Shown piece after piece: positions 26,211 through 36,353 of a stretch of DNA of 55,710 bases; the stretch's first letter is position 1, and the number at the start of each line of letters is the position of its first letter. The position numbers and the translations under genes are program-made. Source of the stretch: Clostridium senegalense JC122 (lineage in GTDB: Bacteria; Bacillota; Clostridia; Clostridiales; Clostridiaceae). Location: positions 401,758 through 457,467 of the forward strand of contig NZ_HE611051.1 of NCBI RefSeq assembly GCF_000285575.1, in the 5' to 3' direction. Under the pieces are notes generated by a model. That model did no database searches and was not told where the DNA came from. It worked only from the letters and a program-made list of their open reading frames with translations.

Positions 26211-27094
26211 AGCTTTCCAGCTCCTCTACTAACATCTTCATTTATGTCTCTATGGTCTATAGTAACAGTATACCCACTATTTTCTAAAACCTCATAAATT
26301 TTATTTGCTATTGCTACAGATCTATGTCTTCCACCAGTACATCCAATTGCTATTATAAGCTGTCTTTTACCCTCTTTTTTATAATTTGGTAAAAGAAAAT
26401 GTAACATATCACTTAACTTATCTATAAATATTTTCGTTTCATCTTTACTTAATACATAATCCCTAACTGGAATATCTTTACCTGAATATGGTTTAAGCTC
26501 TGCAATATAATATGGATTTGGTAAAAATCTAACGTCAAAAACTAAATCTGCATCTACAGGAATTCCATATTTAAAACCAAAAGATAGCACATTTACAAAA
26601 AGTTTTGTTTCTATTTGTCCCTGCTCTCCTAATATAGTTATTATTTCTTCATTTAATTCTTTATTACTAAGTTTAGTTGTATCTATTATATAATTAGCTT
26701 TTTCTCTAACTTCTTTTAGTTTCTTCTTCTCTATAGTTATACCATTTAATATTCTTCCCTCTGGTGCTAAAGGATGTTTTCTTCTAGATTCCTTATATCT
26801 TTTAACTAAAACTTCATCTGTAGCCTCTAGAAATAGCATTTCATAATCATTATAACCATGTTCTTTAAGAACCTTTAGACTTGCAAATAAGTCATCGAAA
26901 AATTTTCTTCCTCTTATATCTACTACTACAGCTATTTTATCTATTTTTCCTTCTGTTTGATAACATGCCTCTGCAAATTTAGGAATTAATGTAGGAGGTA
27001 AATTATCTACACAAAAATATCCTAAATCTTCAAGACTTCTCATAGCTTGAGTTTTTCCTGCCCCTGACATTCCAGTAACTATAACAAATCTCAT
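26207..27094 (-). CDS. rapZ: RapZ/YvcJ nucleotide-binding protein
   Basis: A 295-residue RapZ/YvcJ. Walker A is GMSGAGKTQ (about residue 8), the middle contains [10 protein letters not shown] and [18 protein letters not shown], and the C-terminal domain has [10 protein letters not shown] and the anion-binding [16 protein letters not shown]. In Proteobacteria RapZ guides RNase E to GlmZ; in Firmicutes the homologue is an ATP/GTP hydrolase linked to competence and wall metabolism with a less clear role. ATG at 27094 follows AAGGATGG. It is the first gene of the rapZ-yvcK-whiA-ytoI operon, with a 547-nt gap upstream. Confidence 0.95.
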   Translation of the reverse strand: MRFVIVTGMSGAGKTQAMRSLEDLGYFCVDNLPPTLIPKFAEACYQTEGKIDKIAVVVDIRGRKFFDDLFASLKVLKEHGYNDYEMLFLEATDEVLVKRYKESRRKHPLAPEGRILNGITIEKKKLKEVREKANYIIDTTKLSNKELNEEIITILGEQGQIETKLFVNVLSFGFKYGIPVDADLVFDVRFLPNPYYIAELKPYSGKDIPVRDYVLSKDETKIFIDKLSDMLHFLLPNYKKEGKRQLIIAIGCTGGRHRSVAIANKIYEVLENSGYTVTIDHRDINEDVSRGAGKL

Positions 27095-27641
27095 ACTAAA
27101 CCATCCTTTTTATATTTAAATTTTTTTAAATTATATCACTAAATAGTAAACTAATCTTCTATTTTAATTTATTTCTGATTTTCTTAAATTTCTATTCTTA
27201 ATTTTTTAACTAATATACTATAATATTTCTTAATAAAAAAATCAATAAATATTTATAGTAATATTCTTATAACCTCTTTAACTATATTTATATAATCATA
27301 CATTATAATATTATAACATATTTAATTTAAGAAAATAAAATCCATTATAGTAATACCTATATCCTTTTAAGCATATTTATTCCATTATTAAATAATAAAG
27401 TAGCTTCTATAAATTCTCCATAGTTTACTTGTAAAATACTTCCTATTTCTTTAATTTTTTAATGAATTTCAAAAAATAATTATATTATATATCACGTTAA
27501 AGTGCTGATTTTTAGCTATTAAAAGTAAAAGTTAATAAATTTTTAATAATTTGTAATATTATTGAAAATTTTTATTTTAATAGTAAAATCTATAACAGAG
27601 GAATAAACAAAATTTTCAAAAAACAACGAGGGGGTTATATT
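27095..27641. other. 547-nt divergent intergenic region upstream of rapZ and hisC
   Basis: Very AT-rich, no ORF or known riboswitch. On the plus strand TTGAAA (27562-27567), 16 nt, TAAAAT (27584-27589) is a likely hisC promoter giving a leader under 50 nt. No T-box motif is present. Confidence 0.5.
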
Positions 27642-28733
27642 ATGAATTATGCAGTTAGATCAGAAATACTAAACTTAAATGTCTATAAAGCAGGTAAGCC
27701 TATAGATGAAGTAAAAAGAGAATTAGGTTTAAATGAAGTTATAAAATTAGCATCTAATGAAAATCCATTAGGTTGTTCTGAAAAAGTTAAAGCTGTTTTA
27801 AAAAATATGATAGATGAAGCTAATATGTATCCAGATGCTTCTAACTATGAATTAAAATATAATATAGCTAAAAAAAATAATGTTCATTTTGATCAAATTT
27901 TTTGTAGTACAGGTTCAGATTCACTTATAAAAGTTATTTGTAATACTTTTTTAAATTCTGGTGATGAATCTATAATGGGTGAAGTAACTTTTTCAAGATA
28001 CATTGATTCCACTAAACTTATGGGTGGAAAAGTTATTCAAATTCCAATGAAGAATCATGGTTTAGATTTAGATGCCATGGTTAATGCAATTACTGAAAAA
28101 ACAAAAATTATTTGGTTATGTAATCCTAATAACCCTACAGGCACAATATTTACTAAATCTGAACTTGAAAATATTCTTAAAAAAATACCTTCACACGTAA
28201 TAGTAGTTATGGATGAAGCTTATATAGAATATGTAACTGATGATGATTATCCTGATTCTTTAAGTTTATTACCATCATATCCAAATATGATAATTCTTAG
28301 AACATTTTCTAAAGCTTATGGCTTAGCGGCATTGAGATGTGGTTATGGTATTGCAAGTAAAGAACTTGGTGGATATTTCAATAGAGTTATTGGACCTTTT
28401 GATGTAAACTTATTTGCACAAAAGGCAGCTGTTACCGCATTAGAGGACCAAGATTTTATAAAATTAGTTCATAGTACTAATAAAGATTGTAAAGAATACT
28501 TATATAAAGAACTTGAAAATCTAGGTTTAGAATATATTAAAAGTAATACAAACTTTATAATGTTTGATACTAAAAAAGATGATATAAATTTATTTAATGA
28601 GTTACTTAAACGTGGTGTTATAATAAGACCTGGAAGTTTCTTAGGAATGCCTGGTTGGATAAGACTAAGTATAGGTACTAAAGAACAAAATATAGTATTT
28701 ATAAATGCATTAAAGGAAGTTTTAAGTTTATAA
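27642..28733 (+). CDS. Histidinol-phosphate aminotransferase-like PLP enzyme
   Basis: A 363-residue class I/II aminotransferase of the HisC group. SNENPLGCSEKVK near the N-terminus, GSDSLIKVICNTFL, NPNNPTGTIF, the PLP-contacting MDEAYIEYV and the Schiff-base lysine in RTFSKAYGLAALRCGYG are all present, and the C-terminus has RPGSFLGMPGWIRLSIGT. The start is ATG at 27642 behind GAGGGGG. No other histidine genes are nearby, so it may serve histidine, aromatic amino acid or another transamination. It is the only plus-strand gene inside an otherwise minus-strand cluster (uvrC to whiA), which suggests insertion or rearrangement. Confidence 0.88.
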   Translation: MNYAVRSEILNLNVYKAGKPIDEVKRELGLNEVIKLASNENPLGCSEKVKAVLKNMIDEANMYPDASNYELKYNIAKKNNVHFDQIFCSTGSDSLIKVICNTFLNSGDESIMGEVTFSRYIDSTKLMGGKVIQIPMKNHGLDLDAMVNAITEKTKIIWLCNPNNPTGTIFTKSELENILKKIPSHVIVVMDEAYIEYVTDDDYPDSLSLLPSYPNMIILRTFSKAYGLAALRCGYGIASKELGGYFNRVIGPFDVNLFAQKAAVTALEDQDFIKLVHSTNKDCKEYLYKELENLGLEYIKSNTNFIMFDTKKDDINLFNELLKRGVIIRPGSFLGMPGWIRLSIGTKEQNIVFINALKEVLSL

Positions 28734-28734
28734 A

Positions 28735-28762
28735 AAAAGCAACTGCATTAGCAGTTGCTTTT
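28735..28762. terminator. Bidirectional terminator between hisC-like gene and murB
   Basis: AAAAGCAACTGC-4-GCAGTTGCTTTT, a 12-bp stem with A and T tracts on both sides, between convergent genes. Confidence 0.93.
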
Positions 28763-28775
28763 AATTTATTATAAT

Positions 28776-29693
28776 TTATTTATCTTCACCTATTATTCTT
28801 ACTTCCGGATATAAATCAACATCAAACTGTTCTTTAACCTCTTTTTGAACCAACGCTATAAGATCTAATATATCTTTTGCTGTTGCATTTCCTTTATTAA
28901 TTATAAATCCTGAATGTTTAGTAGAAACTTCTGCTCCACCTACACTTTTTCCTTTTAATCCTGCATCTTGTATTAATTTACCTGCAAAATGTCCTTCTGG
29001 TCTTTTAAAAGTACTTCCAGCAGAAGCATACTCTAAGGGTTGTTTAGAATTCCTTTTATCTGTTAAATCATCTATTCTTGTTTTTATATCTTCACTATTA
29101 TGTCTTATTAATTTTAAAGTAGTTTCTAAAACTATATAATTATGAGTCATTACTACACTATGCCTGTATCCAAACTCTAAATCTTCCTTAGATAGTTTTA
29201 TTAAATTACCTTCTTTATCAACTACTAACACACTTTCAACAACATCTGCCATGCATCCATTATAAGCACCTGCGTTCATAGTAGTAGCTCCGCCTATACT
29301 TCCTGGTATTCCACAAGCAAATTCAAAACCTTTTAAAGATGCCTTTAAAGATTTACTAGTTACATCACATAGCTTAGCTCCACTTTGTGCAATAACTCTA
29401 TCCTCTTCAACTTTTATATTATTTAATTTACTAAACTTTACAACAACACCTCTTATACCTCCATCTTTAACCAGCAAATTTGAGCCATTTCCTAATATAA
29501 AATAATTACTTTCATATTTTTTGCATAATTTTATTATGGAAATAACTTCTTCATAATTAGTTGGATAAACTAAGATATCAGCAGGACCTCCAACTTTAAA
29601 AGTTATATGATCTTTCATAGGTGAATCAAATTCTATATTTTCTTCCTTTAATACAAGTTTTAATTCATTAATCAATTCTTTCTTCTGACTCAT
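28776..29693 (-). CDS. murB: UDP-N-acetylenolpyruvoylglucosamine reductase
   Basis: A 305-residue MurB that uses NADPH and FAD to make UDP-MurNAc for peptidoglycan. The FAD-binding part shows [32 protein letters not shown] and [19 protein letters not shown]. The C-terminal domain has [27 protein letters not shown] with the catalytic Ser, and a Glu near the end (YPEVRIIGE). The length and the short Tyr loop fit the Gram-positive type. ATG at 29693. It lies downstream of the PHP gene in the same direction, in a block of envelope genes. Confidence 0.96.
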   Translation of the reverse strand: MSQKKELINELKLVLKEENIEFDSPMKDHITFKVGGPADILVYPTNYEEVISIIKLCKKYESNYFILGNGSNLLVKDGGIRGVVVKFSKLNNIKVEEDRVIAQSGAKLCDVTSKSLKASLKGFEFACGIPGSIGGATTMNAGAYNGCMADVVESVLVVDKEGNLIKLSKEDLEFGYRHSVVMTHNYIVLETTLKLIRHNSEDIKTRIDDLTDKRNSKQPLEYASAGSTFKRPEGHFAGKLIQDAGLKGKSVGGAEVSTKHSGFIINKGNATAKDILDLIALVQKEVKEQFDVDLYPEVRIIGEDK

Positions 29694-29764
29694 CTCTTAC
29701 CTCTTTCACAAAATATTTACATATCTATAGTATAATTTATTACCATGTTATTTATCAATAATTA

Positions 29765-30484
29765 CTATATATTTTTTCCTTTTCCTTGTAAATAATCTGT
29801 AAACATTTTTTCATCATAATTCATTATAAGCTCTTTTGGAAAACCTATATCTTCAACTAATTTTTCAACCATTGAAAATTCACCAATATTAAAGCAGTTA
29901 TGTGCATCGCTTCCAAAAATCATCTTAACACCATATTGTTTACAGAGTTCTGCTATCTTATAACAATTCTTATCGCTACCTTTTCTAGAACTTACAAATG
30001 AACTGTTATTAAGCTCTATTATTTTATCTTCTTCTTTAGCCTTTATAACTACTCTTTCCATATCTATAGGAAATTTAGGATTTCCTGAATGACCAATTAT
30101 AAATACATCTTTATTTTTTATAGCACCTATAATTGCATTTGTGTTTTCTTCTATTGTACCAGATTTTATACAAACATCATGTAAACTTGCAATCATATAG
30201 TCTAATCTTCTAGCTATTCTTTCAGGTATGTCTAAATTTCCTTCATAATCAATTATATTTGCTTCACAACCTCTTAATATTTTCACTCCATAAAGTTTTC
30301 TTGGAATATCATCTAAGTTTGCAAAATGGAAAATATGTGGTCCTCCTGGCATATCTGGACCATGATCTGAAACACCTAATATTTTTATTCCTTTATTCGA
30401 AGCTTCCTTTATATTCTCTAATAAAGTATTATATGCATGACCACTTGAAACAGTATGTGTATGAACATCAACTACAGCTTTCAT
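29765..30484 (-). CDS. PHP-domain phosphoesterase, YcdX-like
   Basis: A 239-residue PHP-family metal-dependent phosphoesterase. Metal ligands are visible in DVHTHTVSSGHAY, VSDHGP, the LRGCEANI glutamate, IASLHDV, IGHSGNPKFP and the C-terminal GSDAHN, matching the nine-ligand, three-metal site of YcdX-like members. The physiological substrate of this group is unknown in most species. ATG at 30484 follows AAAGGAGAAAAT. The gene lies between uvrC and murB in a clostridial core cluster. Confidence 0.87.
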   Translation of the reverse strand: MKAVVDVHTHTVSSGHAYNTLLENIKEASNKGIKILGVSDHGPDMPGGPHIFHFANLDDIPRKLYGVKILRGCEANIIDYEGNLDIPERIARRLDYMIASLHDVCIKSGTIEENTNAIIGAIKNKDVFIIGHSGNPKFPIDMERVVIKAKEEDKIIELNNSSFVSSRKGSDKNCYKIAELCKQYGVKMIFGSDAHNCFNIGEFSMVEKLVEDIGFPKELIMNYDEKMFTDYLQGKGKNI

Positions 30485-30604
30485 ATTTTCTCCTTTCTTT
30501 GTACATATTAAAGATTTAAAATAAGTATATGTACAAATTTAGCTCTAAGTATAATATTAAAATTTTTCTAAAGTTAATCTTATTTTTATTATATCCCTTT
30601 GTAC

Positions 30605-30633
30605 ATAGATTTAAATTTAAATTTTAAATCTAT
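30605..30633 (-). terminator. AT-rich hairpin after uvrC
   Basis: ATAGATTTAAA / TTTAAATCTAT, 11-bp stem, loop of 7, 11 nt downstream of the uvrC stop. No T-run follows, so its activity as a terminator is uncertain. Confidence 0.4.
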
Positions 30634-30643
30634 ATAGTAAACA

Positions 30644-32497
30644 CTATAAATTTTTTCTTAAACTTTCTAGTGATTTTTTATCCATAGATGGTAAGTTTAA
30701 TATTTCTTCATCTGTTGCTTTTCTTATATTTTCAACAGTTATAAATTCTTTTAAAAGTTGCCTTCTACGTTTATTACCTATATATGGTATATCCTCCAAT
30801 ACAGAATGAAGAGTAGTCTTACTTCTAAGTGACCTATGATAAGTTATAGCAAATCTATGTACTTCGTCTTGTATTTTAGTAATTAAATTTATAAGTTTTG
30901 TATTAGATTCTATATATAATTCTTGATTTTCATAGATTAACCCTCTTGTTCTATGCTTATCATCTTTAACCATACCACATACAGGAATATTTATATTTAA
31001 TTCATTTAACACTTCTAAAGCTATATTTACTTGGCCCTTGCCACCATCCATCATAATTAAATCAGGAAAAATAGAAAATTTTCCTGCTGTTAAATTTATT
31101 TCATTATTTTGTATTTTTCTTATTTCATCTAATCCATGTTTAAATCTACGTGTTAATATTTCCCTCATAGATTCGTAATCATTAGGTCCATCTACTGTTT
31201 TTATTTTAAATCTTCTATAATCACTATTTTTAGCTTTTCCATCTTGAAATACTACCATAGTACCAACAGAATCTACTCCCATTATATTAGATATATCATA
31301 AGCTTCTATTCTATTAGGAGTATATTCTAAATTCAATACTTCCTGTAATTCTTTCAACACTTTATTTTGTAGTTCTTTATCAGTTTTATCTTTTAATTTA
31401 AACATTTCTAAAGCATGACTAGAGTTTTTTTCTACCATCTCTAATAGTTTTTTCTTCTCACCTTTTATAGGAACTTTTATATTTACTTTATACTCTTTTT
31501 TAAGGGTTAGATATTCCTCAATAATATCTTTGTCTTCTATATATGTAACATATATCTGCTTAGGTATAAATGCAGTGCCACCATAAAAACTTTTTATAAA
31601 CTCTGTCACTACTCTACCTTTTTCTTCTGTACCAGTATCATTTAATATAAAATGTTCTCGTCCCAGTATTTTACCATCTCTTAAAAAGAATATCTGAATG
31701 CAACTATCTTTTTCATCTTGAGATATAGCAATAAAGTCTTCATTTTCAAAATGTGAACTTATAATTTTTTGCTTTTCATTTATCTTTTCTATGGCAATTA
31801 ATTTATCTCTTAAATTAGCAGCTTTTTCAAATTCTAAATTCATAGCTGCATCTTCCATTTCTCTCTTTATTAAATTTATTACTTCTTTATTTTTTCCATT
31901 TAATACATCTATAACGTTGTTAACTATAACCATATATTCTTCTTTATTTATAAGTTTGTCACAAGGACCTTTACATAAGTTTATATGATAATTTAAACAA
32001 GGTCGTGTATTTTTTCCTTCTAGAGTTATATTCTTTCTACAAGTTCTTAACGGAAACGTCTTTTTTATTAAATCATAGGTTTCATAAACTGCTGATGCAT
32101 CTGTATATGGACCAAAATACTTAGCTCCATCATTTAATATTGACCTTGTAACTATTACTCTTGGAAATTCTTCATTCATTGTTATTTTTATAAGTGGAAA
32201 ACTTTTATCATCTTTAAGTAAAATATTATACTTAGGACTATATTTTTTTATTAAATTACATTCTAATATTAATGCCTCTATTTCAGAATCTGTAACTATA
32301 TACTCAAATTCAGAAATATGTTTTACCATGGCTTTAACTTTTTCACTATGATTTTTAGAGCTTTGAAAATATTGTCTAACTCTATTTTTTAAATTTTTAG
32401 CTTTTCCTACATATATAACTTCACCTAGAAAATTTTTCATTATATAAACTCCAGGATTATCTGGAAGATTTTTTAATTGAAATTGAAAATCAAACAA
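30644..32497 (-). CDS. uvrC: Excinuclease ABC subunit C
   Basis: A 617-residue UvrC, the dual-incision nuclease of nucleotide excision repair. The GIY-YIG domain (about residues 10-90: GVYIM, VIYVGKAKNLKNRVRQYF) makes the 3' cut, the UvrB-binding UVR motif follows (about 200-235), then the RNase H-like domain for the 5' cut (EAYDISNIMGVDSVGTMVVF, PDLIMMDGGKGQVN) and a C-terminal helix-hairpin-helix (LEDIPYIGNKRRRQLL). TTG at 32497 is chosen because AAGGGG lies 8 nt upstream; the GTG at 32506 is part of that site. Intact, as is uvrB, while uvrA in the same window is frameshifted. Confidence 0.95.
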   Translation of the reverse strand: MFDFQFQLKNLPDNPGVYIMKNFLGEVIYVGKAKNLKNRVRQYFQSSKNHSEKVKAMVKHISEFEYIVTDSEIEALILECNLIKKYSPKYNILLKDDKSFPLIKITMNEEFPRVIVTRSILNDGAKYFGPYTDASAVYETYDLIKKTFPLRTCRKNITLEGKNTRPCLNYHINLCKGPCDKLINKEEYMVIVNNVIDVLNGKNKEVINLIKREMEDAAMNLEFEKAANLRDKLIAIEKINEKQKIISSHFENEDFIAISQDEKDSCIQIFFLRDGKILGREHFILNDTGTEEKGRVVTEFIKSFYGGTAFIPKQIYVTYIEDKDIIEEYLTLKKEYKVNIKVPIKGEKKKLLEMVEKNSSHALEMFKLKDKTDKELQNKVLKELQEVLNLEYTPNRIEAYDISNIMGVDSVGTMVVFQDGKAKNSDYRRFKIKTVDGPNDYESMREILTRRFKHGLDEIRKIQNNEINLTAGKFSIFPDLIMMDGGKGQVNIALEVLNELNINIPVCGMVKDDKHRTRGLIYENQELYIESNTKLINLITKIQDEVHRFAITYHRSLRSKTTLHSVLEDIPYIGNKRRRQLLKEFITVENIRKATDEEILNLPSMDKKSLESLRKNL

Positions 32498-32620
32498 TAT
32501 TAACACCCCTTTACTTAATATTAAAGGTTAATATAAACTGCTTCAACATTTTTATAATTATTTTCAATTTTAGATTAGTTTTTGTTTATCTATATGTACT
32601 TTAATTTTTTGCTTATAGCC

Positions 32621-33223
32621 TTAAAATAATGTTGGCAATTTTAATGTGGAATAAATTATACTACTTAATATAATTATATTCTCTATAAATTTACCTCTTT
32701 TGGAACTACTACTGTATGCCATAGGAAATTTAAATTTATTATTTTTTATAGGATATAAAAGTGGAACACCTTTTCTAGTACACATATCACAAAGTAAATG
32801 TCCTATATATCCTAGCATAAAATAATATTGCAAATTCTTAAAATTATATGCCTTCGCAAATGCAGCTACAATAAAAGTAGTCATTAATGCTCCAAAAATA
32901 CTATGAGTGAATCCTGTCCTATGTGGTGATAGTGCTATTAATATAGAACTTATTCCTACAATTTTTAATATCATAGATCCCTTATATGTTATATCTAAGT
33001 ATATTATTAAAATGCCTAAAAATAGATAAACTACCACTTTTGTCGTATTGTTTCTAAAGGGTAACAGATACTTATTAAGTATACTTTTAGGATGATCTAT
33101 ATCCGGAAACATAGACCCAATAATTGTAAATAATAGACTTAATACTACATATTTCCCAGGTAATTTGTCACTAAAATACATAAAGGTTGTTACACCTACA
33201 CTTAGGTGAGTTTTTCCTGTCAT
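32621..33223 (-). CDS. YdjM-like membrane-bound metal-dependent hydrolase
   Basis: A 200-residue membrane protein of the YdjM/DUF457 family. It begins MTGKTHLSVGVTTFMY, contains the metal-site-like motif GSMFPDIDHPKS, then SPHRTGFTHSIFGAL and GYIGHLLCDMCTRKGVPLLYP, each with paired His/Asp in the membrane region. Four to five helices are predicted. The E. coli relative is LexA-regulated; no LexA box was recognised here. ATG at 33223 with GAGGTG 9 nt upstream is preferred over GTG 33238. Possible role in phospholipid or envelope metabolism; the substrate is unknown. Confidence 0.85.
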   Translation of the reverse strand: MTGKTHLSVGVTTFMYFSDKLPGKYVVLSLLFTIIGSMFPDIDHPKSILNKYLLPFRNNTTKVVVYLFLGILIIYLDITYKGSMILKIVGISSILIALSPHRTGFTHSIFGALMTTFIVAAFAKAYNFKNLQYYFMLGYIGHLLCDMCTRKGVPLLYPIKNNKFKFPMAYSSSSKRGKFIENIIILSSIIYSTLKLPTLF

Positions 33224-33433
33224 TATATAACACCTCACACCAAACTTCTATTTTTATAAATAAATCAAAATAAATTTTAATTCAATTTTAATTTACTGTT
33301 TTATTCTATATCTTATACAAATTATACTACAAAAGAATAATTTGTGTATAAAATCATTACTTTAAGTATATTAAAAAGTAATAGTATTAAATTATATCAT
33401 ATAAAGGATTATTATCCTCATAAATTAATAAAA
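33224..33433. other. AT-rich gap upstream of the YdjM-like gene
   Basis: No gene or known regulatory RNA seen. It presumably contains the promoter of the YdjM-like gene. Confidence 0.5.
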
Positions 33434-33471
33434 AAAGACATATCACCTAAAATATTAGATAATATGTCTTT
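33434..33471 (-). terminator. Terminator of the FHA-ftsW-pbp operon
   Basis: AAAGACATAT / ATATGTCTTT, 10-bp stem with an 18-nt loop, followed by a T-run on the minus strand, just after the stop codon at 33480. Confidence 0.8.
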
Positions 33472-33479
33472 GTTATTAC

Positions 33480-34903
33480 TTACTCTCCATAGTAATTACT
33501 TAACATGTCTTTAGCTACCTCAGCAGCATTTCTTGATGAATTTCCGCCTTCTTCTAATATGACTGCAAAAGCTATTTCTGGATTCTCATAAGGTGCAAAA
33601 CCAATAAACCAACTATGCGGAACTTTATCACCACTATCATGATCTGCTGTTCCAGTCTTACCGCAAACTTCAACATTCCATAAATTTGCATTTGTTGCTG
33701 TTCCACTAGTGACAACTGTTCTCATATATTTTTGTAAAATCTGTGCTGTTTCTGGAGATATTACTTCTCCTATTTCCTTTGATTCTACCTCTGAAACTTT
33801 ATTTCCAGATGGATCTACAACTTCCTTAACAACATTAGGTTCCATCATAACACCATCATTTGCAACAGTACTTGCAATTAATGCCATTTCCATAGGGCTT
33901 GCTAAAACACCACTTTGACCTATACCACTTTGGGCAATATTTCCTTGTTCATATTTTTTATATGTTGGGAAACTACTGTCTTCTAATACTAATGTTGAAG
34001 ATGGAATTTCTTTATTAAAATAAAATTTTTCTGCTGTTTCTTTTAACTTATCATTTCCAAGTTCCATTGCTAAAGTTCCAAAAACCACATTACTTGATAC
34101 TGAAAAAGCCTGTTCTAAATTTATAGAACCATGTGGTATTCTATCATAATTTTCCAATGAAGTAGTATCATTAAAGTATATTACACCATCATCTTGAAAA
34201 GTTCTAGTTGTTATGTCTGAAATATTCTCTATTGCTGATATTGCCGTAACAACTTTAAATGTAGAACCTGGCGCATATAATCCTGCAGTTGCTCTATTTA
34301 AAAATGGAGTTTCTTCATCCTGTGATAATTCATCCCATATTTCCTCTAAGTTATTAGGATTAAATGTTGGTTTAGAAACCATAGCTAACACTTCTCCTGT
34401 TTTAGGATTCAATGCCACTACTGATCCTTTTTGATCTCCCAATGCATCATAAGCTGCCAATTGTAAATTCTTATCTAAAGTAGTAACTATACTATTTCCA
34501 ACTTCATCCTCATCTTTACCAAAGAATTTTTTAATGAAAACTGATCATTTCCACTTAATACTTTATCAAATTTTTTCTCTAATCCACTTAAACCATACAC
34601 TACATCGTAGTAACCTATAACATGTGCAAACTGCTCTGGATATAAATATTTTCTAGTTTGATCAAACTCTCCATTTTTTTCACTACTAGTTAACGCATTC
34701 ATATCTCTGTCAAATATCGTTCCTCTAAGTACTTTATCTCTTTCTGCCTGATGTCTTTTATTAAATGCACTTTCTTTATATTCATCACTTTTAAATACAT
34801 AAATATAGTTTATATAACTTATTAAAGCTATAAAGAATGCAAGAAAAACTATAAGTACTTTTTTTATGTTATCTGCTATGTTATTTTTTTCATTATTACT
34901 CAT
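33480..34903 (-). pseudogene. Class B penicillin-binding protein (PbpA/FtsI-like), one frameshift
   Basis: The gene encodes a transpeptidase of about 474 residues in two frames. The first part (34903 to about 34530) has a short cytoplasmic tail, one membrane helix and part of the N-terminal module (RGTIFDRDMNALT). The second (about 34530 to 33480) has the transpeptidase motifs: SxxK in LYAPGSTFKVVTAI, SxN in SVSSNVVFG and KTG in VCGKTGTADH. The break is in a run of six T (plus strand, 34527-34532); one extra base joins SLKKFFGKDEDEVGNSIV. ATG at 34903 has GGAGGG upstream and overlaps the ftsW stop by 8 nt. With FtsW it should form a cell-wall polymerase pair. Given its role the break is more likely a sequence error than a true loss. 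Confidence 0.88.
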
Positions 34904-36332
34904 CTCTATTGCCCTCCTCTGAAATCTTTTGAATAATTCCAAGTGAGAAATAAGTTATTAAAAGGGAACTTCCACCATAACTTACTAGCGGCAATGTTAT
35001 TCCTGTAAGAGGTATGGCACCTGTAACACCTCCTATAATAACCAATGCTTGAGAGGCTATCATAGTACTATATCCTACTGCCAATAATCTTGAAAATTTA
35101 TCTTTAACATATATAGCAGCTCTAATACATCTATAAAATAATAAAAAGTATATTAACATAACTGCTATACCTGTAAGTATTCCCATTTCTTCACATATAG
35201 CTGAAAATATAAAGTCTGTAGTTACAACTGGAACAAATTTAGGATATCCAAGACCTAATCCTGTACCAAAAACTCCACCTTCTGATAATGATATTAGTCC
35301 TTGAACTAATTGTAACCCTTCATTATATCCATATTTCCATGGATCTTTCCATATCATAACCCTAACCCTAACATGACCAAATAAGAAATAACCTGCGACT
35401 GCTCCAATTACAAATAGTCCTAATGATATTAAAACATATTTTTTCTTTGAAGTAGCAATGTACAACATAGTAACCGAAATTCCAAAAAATATCAATGCAG
35501 ATCCCAAATCTGTTTGTAATAGCATAAACATTAGACATATTGCTACTACTGCTGCTGGTTCTGCTAAGCTTAGTATGTTATTTATACTTAAATTTCTATT
35601 TTTCGCTTTTTCTTTTTTTATCTCTTCGCTTTTTACTTCTTCGTCTTTTACTGTTTCTTTATTTTCAACATTATTTTCTTGTAGCTGTTTTATATCTTCT
35701 TTTTTACTTTCTAATTTCGAATTTGCTTTATTAAAAAGTTTTCTCACATAACTAGGAACCTGTCCGTAATCTTTCAAAGCTGATGCTAAGTAAGCTACTA
35801 AAGTTATTTTACCAAACTCAGATGGTTGAAAAGTAAACCCAGCTATTGATACCCAGTTCTTTGCTCCACCAATTGTTTGACCTAATAATGTACCCATTGA
35901 CATAAATACTATTGTTATGACTAAGTAAACGTACTTGTAATTACTAAAACTTTTAAGATCTGGAAGTATTACAACAACCATTATAAATGCTGCTATTCCA
36001 ATAGTAAAAAATATTATTTGTTTTGCAGCCAAAAATGTTCTAGTTCCCTCTTCAATAAAAGCACCTCCGGATATAGGAATATCTAATCTTGAAAGCATAG
36101 CTATTCCTATAACTGCCAAAAGATTAGAGAATAATAATATATATTTATCTCCATCAGGATAAAATTTTCTTATTATAAAGTGGGAATATCCTAACAACCC
36201 ACACATCATACCTCCCATAACAAGAGATACTTTATCAAAGGTTGGTGAAATTATGGTTACATTAACAAAGAGTATCACTGTTAATAAATAAGTAAATCTT
36301 AAGACTCGTTTTTCTTCTTTTAAGTTATGCAT
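34896..36332 (-). CDS. SEDS glycosyltransferase (FtsW/RodA family) with charged insertion
   Basis: A 478-residue SEDS-family peptidoglycan polymerase with about ten membrane helices. Conserved stretches are KNWVSIAGFTFQPSEFGKI (about 158-175), LLQTDLGSALIFFG (about 271-284), the periplasmic WKDPWKYGYNEGLQLVQG and the final GITLPLVSYGGSSLLITY. It is longer than usual because of a very charged, Lys/Glu-rich cytoplasmic insertion at about 200-248 between the QPSEFGK and TDLGSAL helices. ATG at 36332 follows AAGGAG. It sits between an FHA-domain gene and a class B PBP gene, an order like fhaB-rodA-pbpA of Actinobacteria; that suggests the SEDS-PBP pair is controlled through phosphothreonine binding. 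Division or elongation role not decidable here. Confidence 0.92.
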   Translation of the reverse strand: MHNLKEEKRVLRFTYLLTVILFVNVTIISPTFDKVSLVMGGMMCGLLGYSHFIIRKFYPDGDKYILLFSNLLAVIGIAMLSRLDIPISGGAFIEEGTRTFLAAKQIIFFTIGIAAFIMVVVILPDLKSFSNYKYVYLVITIVFMSMGTLLGQTIGGAKNWVSIAGFTFQPSEFGKITLVAYLASALKDYGQVPSYVRKLFNKANSKLESKKEDIKQLQENNVENKETVKDEEVKSEEIKKEKAKNRNLSINNILSLAEPAAVVAICLMFMLLQTDLGSALIFFGISVTMLYIATSKKKYVLISLGLFVIGAVAGYFLFGHVRVRVMIWKDPWKYGYNEGLQLVQGLISLSEGGVFGTGLGLGYPKFVPVVTTDFIFSAICEEMGILTGIAVMLIYFLLFYRCIRAAIYVKDKFSRLLAVGYSTMIASQALVIIGGVTGAIPLTGITLPLVSYGGSSLLITYFSLGIIQKISEEGNRDE

Positions 36333-36353
36333 AACCTTCTCCTTTCACCATCT

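Noticed and set aside
27590-27641. Possible T-box before the hisC-like gene
   Set aside because: A promoter at 27562-27589 leaves a leader of under 50 nt and no T-box consensus (GGGTGG-type) is present.
35458-35751. Plus-strand frame within ftsW
   Set aside because: Antisense shadow of the Lys/Glu-rich insertion, giving a Ser/Phe/Leu-rich product without a ribosome binding site.
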